This document shows positions 1-10,415 of a stretch of 64,000 nt of DNA, in pieces. The translations under genes were made by a program, and so were the position numbers. The DNA is from Buddleja alternifolia (lineage: Eukaryota; Streptophyta; Magnoliopsida; Lamiales; Scrophulariaceae): positions 18,898,708-18,962,707 of the forward strand of contig CM033391.1 in the NCBI GenBank assembly GCA_019426215.1, written 5' to 3'. Numbering within the stretch: the stretch's first letter is position 1; every line of letters starts with the position of its first letter. The notes under the pieces are model-generated. The model saw nothing but the letters and a program-made list of their open reading frames with translations. It had not been told where the DNA came from and searched no databases.

Positions 1-1757
1 ATGCATTTTACACACACTACACATTTTACACACCCATCACACACTTTACACACACTACACATATTTTCACACACTCATCACGCATTTTACACGCCCATCA
101 CACATTTTGCACACACTACACATATTTTCACACTCATCACGCATTTTACACACCCATCACACATTTTACACACACTACATATATTTTCACACACTACATA
201 TATTTTTACATACTACATATATTTTCACACACTACACGCATTTTCACACACTACATATATTTTCACACACTACACACATTTTCACACACTACACATATTT
301 TAACACACACTACACATATCACACATTTTGCACACACTACACATTTTCACACACCACATATTTTCACGCACACATCACACATTTTCCACACACTACACAC
401 ATTTTCATGCACTACACACACATCACGCATTTTCACACACACATCACACATTTTTCACACACTACACACATTTTCACACACTACTCACATTTTCATGCAC
501 TACACATATTTTACACATATTTTCACACACTACACACATTTTCATGCACTACACATATTTTACACACATTTTCACGCACTACACATATTTTACACACACT
601 ACACATCTTTTCACCCTAACTACACACATTTTACATATACTACACATATGTTACACACACTACACATATTTTTACACACACTACACATATTTTCACCCAC
701 CCATCATTCATTTTACACACCCATCACGCATTTTACACACACTACACACAATTTCACACCTACATCACACATTTTACACACACTACGCATTTTCACAAAT
801 CCATCACGCATTTTACGCACCCATCACACATTTTACACACACTACACATATTTAACACACACTACACACAATTTCAAACCTACATCACATATTTTACACA
901 CCCATCACACATTTTACACACACTACACATATTTTCACACACCCATTACACATTTTACACACACTACACATATTTATTACACACTACACACAATTTCACA
1001 CCTACATCACACATTTTACACACCCATCACACATTTTACATACACTACACACATTTTCAACACACTACACATATTTTACACACTATCTTCACACACACTA
1101 CACATATTTTACACACTATCTTCACATACACTACACATATTTTACACAGACTGCACATATTTTCACACTCTACACATTTTACACACACTATAAATATTTT
1201 CACACACCCATCACATACTTTACACATACAACACACCTTTTCACACACACACACACATATTTAACACACACTACACATATTTTCACACCTACGTCACACA
1301 TTTTGCACACCCATCACACATTTTACACACACTACACACCTTTTCACACACATGATACATATTTAACACACACTACTCATATTTTCACACCTACATCACA
1401 CATGTTACACACCCATCACATTTTACACATACTACACTTATTTTCACACACACTACACACAATTTACATACACTACACATATTTTCACACACTACACATA
1501 TTTTACACACACTACACACATATTTTACACAAACAACACATATTTTCACACACCCATCACACATTTTACACACACAATACACATATTTAACACACACTAC
1601 ACACATTATCACACCTACATTACACATTTTACACCCACTACACCATACATTTTACACCCACTACACCATACATTTTAAACACACACTACACATATCACAC
1701 AATCATCACACATTTTCACTACACCACACATATTTAACGCACACTACACATATTTTC
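1..1757 (+). repeat. CA-rich minisatellite array, forward polarity
   Basis: The whole stretch is a degenerate tandem array built on two related units of about 20 bp, CACACACTACACATATTTT and CACCCATCACACATTTTA. The top strand is nearly free of G. Units vary in length and are shuffled, so this is an old, diverged array. Long reading frames exist only because the unit rarely makes a stop codon; they translate to monotonous His/Thr/Tyr/Phe strings and are not genes. The array runs off the left window edge. Confidence 0.93.
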
Positions 1758-3605
1758 ATGTGTAATATTTGTAAAAGTTGCTCGTGTGTGTGAAAATATT
1801 TGTAGTGTATGTAAATTATGTGTAGTGTGTGTAAGATGTGTGTAGTGTGTGTAAAATATATGTAGTGTGTGTAAAATATGTGCAGTGTGTGTGAAAATGT
1901 GTAGTGTGCGTAAAATGTGTCGTGTGTGTGAAAAGGTGTGTATTGTGTGTAAAATGTTTGATGGGTGTGTGAAAATGTGTAGTGTATATAAAATATGTGA
2001 TGTGTGTGAAACATGTGTTTTTTGTTTGAAAATATATGTAATGTGAGTAAAAGGTGCTCGTGCGTGTGTAAAATATATGTAGTGAGTGCGAAAATGTGTG
2101 TTGTGTGTAAAAATATATGTAGTGTGTATAAAATATATGATATGTGTGTGAAAATATGTGTAATGTGTATAAAATGTATGTAGTGTGTGTAAATGTGTAG
2201 TATGTGTAAAATACGTCTCGAGTGTTAAAATGTGTGATAGGTGTGTAAAATGTGTGATGTAGGTGTAAAAATATGTATAGTGTGTTTTAAATACGTGTTG
2301 TGTGTTGGAAAAATGTGTAGTGTATGTAAAATATGTGCTAGGTGTGTGAAAATATGTGTAGTGTGTGTGAAAATATGCGTAATATGTGTAAAATATGTGT
2401 AGTGTATGTAAAAATATGTGTAGTATGTGAAAATATGTGTAGTGTGTGTGAAAATATGTGTAATGTGTGCAAAAATGTGTAGTATGTGTGATGTGTGTGT
2501 GTGTGTGTGTGAAAATATGTGTAGTGTGTAGTGTGTGTAAAATGTGTGATGTGTGTGTGAAAATATGTGTAGTGTGTGAAATATGTATAGTGTGTGTAAA
2601 ATATGTGTAGTATGTGTAAAATATGTGATGTGTGTGAAAAGATGTGTAGTGTGTGAAAATGTATGTAGTGTGTGTAAAATATGTGGTGTGTGTGAAAATG
2701 TATGTAGTGTGTGTAAAATATGTGGTGTGTGTGAAAATATGTGTAGTGTGTGAAAAATATTTGATGAGTGTGTGAAAATGTGTATAGTGTGTGAAAAATA
2801 TATGATGTGTGTGTGAAAATATGTGTAGTGTGTGTAACATATATTTCGTATGTGTAAAATATGTGATGTGTGTGTGAAAATATGTGTAGTGTGTGAAAAT
2901 GTGTGTAGTGTGTGTAAAATATGTGATGTGTGTGTGTGAAAATGTGTGTAGTGTGTGTGAAAATATGTGTAGTCTGTGAAAAATATTTGATGTGTGTGTG
3001 AAAATGTGTGTAGTGTGAAAAATATATGATGTGTGTGAAAATATGTGTACTGTGTGTAAAATATTTGTAGTGTATATGAAAGTATGTGTAGTGTGTGTAA
3101 AATGTGTGTAATATGTGTAAAATGTGTGATGTGTGTGTGTGTGTGAAAATATGTGTAGTATATAAAAATGTGTCTAGTGTGTAAAATGTGTGATGTGTGT
3201 GTCAAAATGTGTCGTGTGTGTAAAATGTGTGTAGTATGCGTAAAATGTGTGTACTGTGTGTAAAATATATGTAGTGTATGTGAAAATGTGTGTAGTGTAT
3301 GAAAAATATATGATGTGTGTGTGAAAACATGTGTTTTGTGTGTAAAATATGTGTAGTGTATGTGAAGATATGTGTAATGTGTGTAAAATATGTGCAGCGT
3401 GTGTAAAATATGTGTAGTATGTTGTAAAATATGTGATGTGCGTGTGAAAATGTGTGTAGTGTGTGTAAAATATGTGATGTGTATGTGAAAATATGTGTAG
3501 TGTGTGTAAAAAATATGTGGTGTGTGTAAAATGTGTGATGTGTGTGTAAAAATGTGTAATATGTGTAAAATATGTGTCATGTGCGTTATGTGAAAATATG
3601 TGCAT
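1758..3605 (-). repeat. Same minisatellite in reverse orientation
   Basis: From about 1758 the array continues as the reverse complement of the preceding unit (AAAATATGTGTAGTGTGTG). The top strand becomes G-rich and nearly C-free. The two halves form a giant imperfect inverted repeat with its centre around 1757-1790, where a short non-repeat sequence containing GTTGCTCGTGTG sits. A related piece, GGTGCTCGTGCG, recurs near 2052. The array ends at about 3605 against AT-rich sequence. Confidence 0.92.
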
Positions 3606-3634
3606 TATTGATATTAGAATTATTTATAAATTTA

Positions 3635-3842
3635 AAAAAAAAATTGCAAGTTGAACCCATTTGGGACCCGGAGTGGACCCAGAGTGGACTCATAGTGAAC
3701 CCAGGTTGAACCCAAATTTTTATTGAACCCAATAGAACTCAATCCAAATCTACCCAACAAAAAATTTCTTGGACCCAACCTAACCCAAAACCTATTGGGT
3801 TGGATTGGACCCATGGGTCAAAACCCATTTTCCCACCCCTAG
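3635..3842 (-). mobile_element. hAT-like element terminus next to the satellite
   Basis: This segment carries many copies of GGACCCA/GAACCCA. It ends with the complement of CTAGGGGTGGGAAAATGGG, which resembles the TAGGGGTG-type ends of many plant hAT elements. Read from the right on the minus strand, the terminus leads directly into the satellite, so the satellite may lie inside this element. The partner end would be left of the window, and no target-site duplication can be checked. Family assignment is by motif only. Confidence 0.45.
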
Positions 3843-4368
3843 TTGCAATATTAATCTTCACTTTACTTGCCTCTTGAGTTGTGTCTAAGAAGTGGTATCC
3901 AGTAGAGTGGTGTACTATTAGGTTCTGTAAACCTTATTGTAGTCTCTAAAGAGACAATAGCTTTAGCAAAGAGAGAACAGGACATCAATTGTGTCACAGA
4001 AAATTATAAGGAAGTAAGATTAATACTTGTAAGGAAGGGTAAATTTATATTTTGGTAACAGAAAATAGCAATAGAGTTCAGTATAGTTAAGGTTCTATAT
4101 GCTAGATCACCATTTCGATCTAGTAAATTTACGTACAGTACAAAAGGAAAAAAAATACTTAGTTTACGTACTTGCAAACTAATCACAAGGTGATTCCGTA
4201 AGAATTAAGGCATAAGAAGAAAAACTAGAATTAGATGTAGTGCACCCTTCCTCACCATTCCCTCAATTAAGGTGAACAACTGAGGTCATGAGAATCAAAA
4301 GCCATCCGAGGTAACAAATTTGTATATCGTACTTTTCGTAAAAAGGAAGCCAACTGAAGTCAGTATCT
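3843..4368. other. Unannotated AT-rich interval
   Basis: No gene, inverted repeat or retroelement signature was recognised here. A short minus-strand reading frame at 4004-4186 has no recognisable domain. Confidence 0.6.
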
Positions 4369-5030
4369 CACTACAAGAAAATAGGGAATCAGAGACGGAA
4401 TTTTAGAGACCGATAGAAATCAGTCTCTAATTACCGACGGATGTGGCGACAGAATTGAGTTTCGTCGCTAATTAGTGACGGATATACATTTCCGTCTCTT
4501 TATTTCAAATAGCAACGAAAATAAAGACGACTTGAAAACCGTCGCTAAATATGTCGCAAAATTATTGTTCTAGTTTTAAGGTTAGAGATGGAAATTTTCT
4601 GTCTCTAAATTTCAAATTGGCGACTGAATTACGACAGTCTATCAAATGGATTCTCAACATGAAATTAGCGACAGAAATTTCTGTCGCTAAATTACAAATT
4701 ATATTATAAAATAAAAATCAATATTCCATTAACTTTAGCGACTGTTTACCAACGAAAAATAAAATTAGCGACAAATAGTTCCGTCTCTATTTTGTCGATA
4801 ACTTGCAAATTATATTATTAAATAATTCAATTTTCAATTACCTTTAGCGACGAAGGTCCATCTCGATTTCCGTCGCTAATTTGCATATTATATCATACAA
4901 TAAAAATTAATTTTCCATAAACTTTAGCATCCGTTTAGCAACGGTAATAGAGACGAAACTTTTCGTCGCTAATTTGCCAATTATATTATAAAATAGAAAT
5001 CAAATTTCCATTAACCTTACCAACTGTTTA
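4369..5030. repeat. CACTA left subterminal repeat region
   Basis: Repeated short motifs of the type GCGACGGAAATTT and GTCGCTAATTT occur in both orientations, interspersed with AT-rich spacers. Such subterminal arrays are the binding sites for the CACTA-encoded DNA-binding protein in characterised En/Spm elements. The same motifs reappear at 13230-13700, which supports both ends belonging to one element. Confidence 0.75.
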
Positions 5031-5362
5031 GTGCATTTATTATATGTTATATTTATTATATCATACTTTACTAAAAATAATTTTTACATTTTTAAAATTC
5101 TAACCTACGACCTTCCATTTCTAAATGGACAAAGAAGCCACCACGGTGTCTCTTGAGTAATTAATGTTACATAATATTATATTATAATCTAGAAATTTAT
5201 TTATTATCTTAACTTATTTTTAATCTAGCTAGACGGTTAAGGGTAATTATTAAGTCCACAAATTTTTTAAGCTGAAATATTAAGTTTTTTGGATTAGAAA
5301 GTTTATTTTTTCCTAAATAATATATATATTAGTTATAATATATATATATAATATATATATAT

Positions 5363-5990
5363 ATTATAACTATATGAACAAAAGTTATTACTATTGAGGC
5401 TCGCGAGCCTATAAACAAGTTTTTTTTTTGTTTGATCAAGTCTTGTTAAGTTCGACTCGAACTTGAAAATTATCTAATTTGTTCGACTCAATGCCCGCCC
5501 CTAAACCCTCAATCTTAAACCATAAACTAACCTAAAACCCATATAAAGTGAAAAGTTGTTCTTAAATTGAGGTGAAGTTGTGATTTTCTTGTAAAAATTA
5601 GAGGCGTAATGCATTTGTCCTTTTTTTTTTTTAATTGGCTATGATAAGAGATTTGGATGTGTCAATTATTTAATATATGATAGAGTTAAAGAGATTTTCT
5701 ATTTTTTTAATATATCTGCGAGAAGAATAATTTAAATTTTTTAATATATCAAAAAATTAGTTTATATTTTTCATGTATATTTGAGATAAAAATAAATATT
5801 AAATTAAAAATAAGAATAAAGTAAAAAGCATAACGTGCTTATTAAGAATTAAACACTAGATCTCTCTCAAGCTCACACAAGGTGCCTACCACTACACCAA
5901 GTCAACTTTATTGTCAAATGTGATGAAACATTATTTATATTATATGAGATGGAAATAAATATTAAATTAAAAATAAGAATAAAGCAAAAA
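5363..5990 (+). repeat. ~600-bp direct repeat, copy 1
   Basis: This copy begins with ATTATAACTATATGAACAAA and contains GGCTCGCGAGCC, a telomere-like AACCCTcAA motif, a T-rich run and a tRNA-like segment (5834-5907). Similar units start at 6003 and 8243. The ends are gradual, so the boundaries are approximate. No open reading frame is conserved between the copies, so I read it as a non-coding dispersed or tandem repeat trapped in the CACTA interior. Confidence 0.75.
5834..5907 (-). repeat. tRNA-like (SINE-head-like) segment
   Basis: On the minus strand this reads TTGGTGTAGTGGTAGGCACC, which resembles a polymerase III A box, then, about 25 bp on, a degraded B-box-like stretch (AGTGTTTAATTC). 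Plant tRNA-derived SINEs show this arrangement. No 3' tail or target-site duplication was identified, and the segment repeats with the larger 600-bp unit. It is therefore a relic or mimic rather than a functional tRNA. Confidence 0.45.
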
Positions 5991-6002
5991 GTATAATATA
6001 TA

Positions 6003-6640
6003 TATTATAACTAAATGAACAAAAATTATTATTATCGAAGCTCGCGAGCCTATAAACAAGGTTTTTTTTTTTTGCTTGACCAAGTCTTGTTAGGTTCGAC
6101 TCGAACTTGAAAATTATCTAATTTGTTCAACTCGATGCCCGCCCGTAAACCCTAGACAAACCCTAAACCTTAAACTAACCTAAAGCCCATATAAAGTGAG
6201 GAGTTACACCTAAATTGAGGTAAAATTGTGATTTTCTTGTAAAAATCAGAGGCGTAATGCATTTGTCCTTTTTTTTTCTTTTTTTTTTCTTTAATTGGTT
6301 ATGATAAGAGATTTGGACGTGTCAACTATTTAATATATGATGGAGTTAAAGGGATTGTCTAATTTTTTAATATAACTGCAAGAAGAATAATTTAATTTTT
6401 TTAAAATATCAAAAAATTAGTTTATATTTTTCATGTATATTTGAAATGGAAATAAATATTAAATTAAAGATAATAATAAAGAAAAAAAATATAATGTGCT
6501 TACTTAGAATTGAACTCTCGACCTCTTCCAAGTAAACAAGATACCTATCGTTACATTAAGACAACTTTGTTGCCAAATGTGCTGAAACATTATTTATACT
6601 ATATGAGATGGAAATAAATATTAAATTAAAAATAAAAATA
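6003..6640 (+). repeat. ~600-bp direct repeat, copy 2
   Basis: This is a near match to the unit starting at 5363, with CTCGCGAGCC, AAACCCTAGACAAACCCTAA, a longer T/C-rich run around 6268-6292 and a tRNA-like segment at 6495-6565. A further half-unit (about 6640-6815) follows directly and holds another tRNA-like segment. Confidence 0.75.
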
Positions 6641-6728
6641 AAGTAAAAAGAATAATTTGCTTACCAAGATTTGAACTTTAGATCTCTTTCAAGCTCACAT
6701 AAGGTGCCCACCACTACACCAAATCAAC
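6495..6728 (-). repeat. Two further tRNA-like segments
   Basis: Segments at 6495-6565 and 6657-6728 match the 5834-5907 unit. The second is the best preserved, with GGTGTAGTGGTGGGCACC followed by AAGTTCAAATCTT, close to the B-box consensus. Both lie on the minus strand. Confidence 0.45.
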
Positions 6729-7143
6729 TTTGTTGACAAACGTGATGAAACATTATTTATATTATATGAGATGGAAATAAACATTAAATTAAAAATAAGA
6801 ATAAAGTAAAAATAATAATAATATATATATATATATAGAGTAGTGCTAATCTCACAGAAATCTGTGAGATAGCAAATGACAGACCCCTTTGTGAACCGGG
6901 TACTATTTCTATCAAAGCCCACTTCAACTTTTCTTTATTTTCCAAATGACCCCACATCAATTTACTTAGTATAATTCTAACACTTCATCTCAAACATGAC
7001 TCTAATATTTATTCGTTTATTAACATATAAATAATATAATATTTTATAATATTATATATGGATAAATAATGATATATTTAATATTTATTATGATTATATT
7101 TAATAATATATATTAATACATATTATCAAAAAAAAATAAAAAA

Positions 7144-7276
7144 TCTAAACTCGAGCTCGACTCGACTCGACCCAAACTCGAGCTCATTTTCTCAGGCTCG
7201 TCGAGCTCGAAAATATTGGCTCGAACTCAAGCTCGAGCTGAGAAACTTGACTAAACTCGGCTCGTGGGCACCCCTA
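7144..7276 (-). mobile_element. hAT-like CTCGAGCTCG-rich terminus
   Basis: The segment has many CTCGAGCTCG/CTCGACTCGA motifs and ends in the complement of ATAGGGGTGCCCACGAGCC. This resembles a common plant hAT-like end (TAGGGGTG followed by CGAGCCGAGCTCG). It abuts the FAR1-domain remnant at 7280. No partner end or target duplication was located. Confidence 0.4.
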
Positions 7277-7279
7277 TGT

Positions 7280-7393
7280 GTAGGTATGGAATTTGAGTGG
7301 TACAATGTTGCATATGATTACAATAACCTTTATGCGAAAAACTAGATATTCTGTGTTAGAGTGAAACATTCTTATAAAGGAAGAAATACTGAG
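7280..7393 (+). pseudogene. FAR1-type DNA-binding domain remnant 1
   Basis: Translation from 7280 gives VGMEFEWYNVAYDYNNLYAK, an in-frame stop, then FCVRVKHSYKGRNTE. This is the recognisable start of the FAR1/FHY3 zinc-binding domain (G-M-x-F, Y-x-x-YA, GF-x-VR pattern), which is shared by FAR1-related plant proteins and the Mutator-like transposases they derive from. Only about 38 codons are visible. There is one stop and no downstream MULE transposase domain. A second, partial copy of the same domain lies at 7747. It could come from a captured FAR1-related gene or from a MULE. Confidence 0.75.
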
Positions 7394-7490
7394 AAAAAAA
7401 TAGGGTGTTGTGATTTGTTATGTACCTAAAAATATAAAGAAGATAATGACGTGGATAACTGTAGAAGGATCCAGGTTTTAGCTTCTTTTT

Positions 7491-7509
7491 GGGGGGGGGG
7501 GGGGGGGGG
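7491..7509 (+). repeat. 19-bp uninterrupted G homopolymer
   Basis: Nineteen consecutive G residues follow TTCTTTTT and are followed by AGG. Such runs are rare in AT-rich plant intergenic DNA and can form G-quadruplexes. The exact length may be affected by sequencing or assembly slippage. Confidence 0.9.
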
Positions 7510-7746
7510 AGGCGAATTACACTAATGCAATTTTTTCAACAATATTGTAAGTAGAAAACATTCAAATCTATTTTGGTTTTAATGGATAAGTAAGATCATG
7601 GTTCGCAGGAACGGTCGCGGTCACCATCGCGGAGGCCACCGTTCCATGTTTTCATGATTAAATTGTTTAAAAAAATTATTTTTTAAAACAATTAAAAGAT
7701 ATATGATTTTTATTACACTCTAATAAAAAATTTGAGTGTTGTGATT

Positions 7747-7890
7747 GATGCATATGACTTCAATAACCTTTATGCAAAAAATTTAGGGTTCGGCGTTAGA
7801 GTGAAAAGTTCTTATAAAGGAAGAGATACTAAGGAAAAACAAAGTACTGTATTTTGTTGTATCCACCAAGGATTTACAGAAGACAACGAA
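7747..7890 (+). pseudogene. FAR1-type DNA-binding domain remnant 2
   Basis: The frame from 7747 reads DAYDFNNLYAKNLGFGVRVK, then continues through SSYKGRDTKEKQSTVFCC to IHQGFTEDNE. It is open for about 48 codons and aligns with the remnant at 7280 but extends further, including the Cys pair that begins the zinc-binding part. The N-terminal GMEFE motif is not in the same frame. The two remnants are about 470 bp apart, so they are duplicated fragments rather than one gene. Confidence 0.75.
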
Positions 7891-8131
7891 GTAAATAACC
7901 CAAGGATTTAAAGAAAAAATATTTCTCATCTATTTTTATTTTGTTGATATTATACATTTATAATGAAATTAATCTAAAGAATTAATTCTACAGATGAATA
8001 TTTCTAGGCGTAAAGAGTTAATTAAGAAAGCAAAGTTGGGGCAAAATATGAAGCTTTAAATTATATTTGGGGCTAATCTAAATAATATGCAAATGTTTTG
8101 CCTAATATATAAAATATTATAAATATGACCT

Positions 8132-8218
8132 GGCAACTTGCTAAGCAAGTTGCCGGTTTATCTCAGCCACAATTTGTGGCTGAGAGCTGTCTGTAAGGAT
8201 TTTTATCCTTACAGACAG
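8132..8218. repeat. Cluster of three perfect hairpins
   Basis: Three perfect inverted repeats lie end to end. The first is at 8132-8154, with a 10-bp stem GGCAACTTGC and a 3-nt loop. The second is at 8161-8185, with a 12-bp stem starting TCTCAGCCAC and a 1-nt centre. The third is at 8187-8218, with a 14-bp stem starting CTGTCTGTAAGG and a TTTT loop. Spacers between them are 6 and 1 bp. The stems differ in sequence, so this is not a tandem repeat. The function is unknown. Confidence 0.9.
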
Positions 8219-8242
8219 TCAGAAAAGCATTTTCCATATATA

Positions 8243-8850
8243 TATTATAACTAAATGAACAAAAGTTATTATTATCGAGACTCGCGACCCTACAAATAAT
8301 TAAGTATTTTTTTTGTTTGACCAAGTCTTGTTAGGTTCCATTCGAACTCGAAAATTATTGAATCTGTTCGACTCGATACTCGCCCCTAAACCCTAAACCC
8401 TAAACTTGACTAAAGGCTGTATAAAGTGAGGAGTAATACCTAAATTGAGGGAAAATTGTGATTTTCTTGTAAAAATCAGAGGCGTAATTGTCTTGTTTTT
8501 TTGTTCTTTATTTTTCTTTAATTGGTTATGATGAGAGATTTGAACGTGTCAATTATCTAATATATGATGGAGTTAAGGGGATTGTCTAATTTTTTAATAT
8601 ATCCGCAAAAAGAATAATTTAAATTTTTTAATATATCAAAGAATTAGTTTATATTTTTCATGTATATTTGAGATGAAAATAAATATTAAATTAAAAATAA
8701 AAATAAAATAAAAAGAATAATATGCTTACTACGATTTGAACTCTAGACCTCTCCTGAGCTCATACAAAGTACCTACCATTACACTAAATCAACTTTATTG
8801 TCCAATGTACTGAAATATTATTTATACTATATGAGATAAAAATAACTACT
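8243..8850 (+). repeat. ~600-bp direct repeat, copy 3
   Basis: The third copy of the unit seen at 5363 and 6003 begins ATTATAACTAAATGAAC. It carries three uninterrupted CCCTAAA heptamers at 8384-8404 and a tRNA-like segment at 8722-8795. A half-unit follows to about 9010. It is separated from copy 2 by FAR1 remnants and the hairpin cluster, so the array was interrupted by later insertions. Confidence 0.75.
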
Positions 8851-8956
8851 AAATTAAAAACAAGAATGAAGTATAAAGAATAATGGTGTTTTTCAAGACT
8901 TGAACTCTAGACTTCTCTCAAACTCACATAAAGCATCCTACCATTACACCAAATTA
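8722..8956 (-). repeat. Two further tRNA-like segments
   Basis: Segments at 8722-8795 and 8885-8956 match the same unit. The first reads GGTCTAGAGTTCAAATCG on the minus strand, retaining a good B-box-like core. The second is more diverged. A distantly similar sequence with GGTCGTAGGTTAGAA sits at about 5095-5155. Confidence 0.4.
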
Positions 8957-9130
8957 ATTTTATTGTCAAATATGCTAAAATATTATTTATCATTTAGAGT
9001 ATATGAGATGGAAAAAAAATAAAAAATTAACAGCAAGTCTTTTATACGAGAAAGACTAAGAAAAATCTCTTAACACCAAGTCTTTCTAAGTCTTTCCCAA
9101 AATTTCCCGAAAACAAAACTTGACAGCAAA

Positions 9131-9380
9131 AACTTAACCTAGCCCGTCTCCCTTCCCACACCACCACCATCTGCCTTCCCACACCACCACCATCTCCCTT
9201 CCCACACCACCACCTCCACGCGCCGCCGCTTCCGGCGCGAAACCCGTCTCCGTCGGCCAAAGCCGTCGGCCCAAGCTCCGCCCAGGTACGCCTAGCCATC
9301 ACCTCCGCCGGATCTGTTCGCCGTCACCTCCGCCGGATCCTTAATCCGTCAGCTTCGAGTAGAGGCTTCCATTCTAAGGT
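9131..9380 (+). promoter_or_regulatory. GC-rich, CpG-rich patch, possible transcribed leader
   Basis: A pyrimidine/CCACC-rich segment stands out from its AT-rich surroundings. It contains three 23-bp tandem units (CCTTCCCACACCACCACCAT core) at 9151-9219 and two copies of CACCTCCGCCGGATC near 9300 and 9326. It ends near a possible 5' splice site (AAGGTATAT, about 9377). Position and composition suggest a former transcription start and 5' leader of a gene inside the CACTA element, but no coding exon follows that I can identify. The minus-strand frame at 9042-9302 is probably compositional. Confidence 0.4.
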
Positions 9381-10412
9381 ATATTTTCCCCTAAATGCTT
9401 TGATTTAAAGGAAACCCGTGGTTCTGCCTTTCGATCTGTTTTACCAGGCTGCCTCGGGTGGGTTGGGTTTTGAGCTTTCTTTAATGGTGTCCACTAGGTG
9501 TATGATTTGTTGACACAATAATGTATATATCTTGAAAGTATTTCAATTTCTCGAAAAAATGAAGGCCAATGTATATATGAAGAGCGCTTTGATATTTTTG
9601 ATTTATTTCTGTTGATAGATTGTTATTTTCTCTCAAGAATTATGTGGGTATTACATTTCTAATTTGGTTCAAGCTGTTGCGGGTAATGGGTTTGAATATA
9701 CATACATAGTTACATACAAAAATGAAATGTAGCTGATACCTGTTTGATGGAATGCCTCTGTCAAAAGACATGGGGTTTCATGATTACTGAGATTAATTAA
9801 ACTTTCTGAATTAATTACTAAGAGATTTCTATGTAATTAACTGGACTTTGCTGAAATTGATTTAGAATTTTCTGCATTACTTCTTCAATTTTTGTAATTG
9901 TATGAAGTTGCTCGAGTTGGTCAGAAATTTGCTTGCTTTATTTTCAACTTGTGCGAATCAAAATGAGTTTTCATCTAGGTTTTCATAATATTGGTTTCTT
10001 TAAATCTCAATTAAATATGAGTTGAGAGATTAAGTAAGCAATCAAAATAAACCATCTTGCATAAGTAATAGAATTGCAGTTTAATTCATCAATTTTATGA
10101 GATCTTGTTGTCAAAATGAAGGTCGATTAATTTTACCATAAATCTGAGAAGGGTTTTGGTGTCATTCACATTGTGGGATTTCGTTCCTTTCTTTCTGTAA
10201 TTTGGTCTTTCCTATTGTTGGTCCAAATTGACATTTTAGACTAATTTTTTTTTGCTTTCAATTTTCTTGTGCGCGCCAACAAGCAATGTCGTCTCTTACA
10301 TCTTTATTGTTTTCTTTACTGAAGTTGCATTAAGTGACAAAGTTCTTCTGTATAGGTTTAGTTAACCACATGATTATGCTTTGCTTGAAATTTCTTCTGA
10401 TGTTACAATTCC
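9381..10412. other. Non-coding CACTA interior
   Basis: T-rich, intron-like sequence with no recognisable coding region between the GC-rich patch and the Tourist-like MITE. Confidence 0.5.
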
Positions 10413-10415
10413 TTA

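Noticed and set aside
1..3605. Many long reading frames (up to 451 codons) of His/Thr/Tyr/Phe repeats
   Set aside because: They arise from a satellite unit that rarely forms stops; no domain, no start context, and frames overlap in several phases.
8132..8218. Hairpins as bacterial-type terminators or tRNA/CRISPR repeats
   Set aside because: The DNA is plant nuclear; stems differ in sequence and there is no repeat-spacer pattern.
5834..8956. Functional tRNA genes
   Set aside because: Box-like motifs are present but no cloverleaf, acceptor stem or terminator could be assembled by eye.
9042..9302. 86-codon minus-strand Gly/Trp-rich frame
   Set aside because: Explained by the CCACC-rich tandem repeats on the plus strand.
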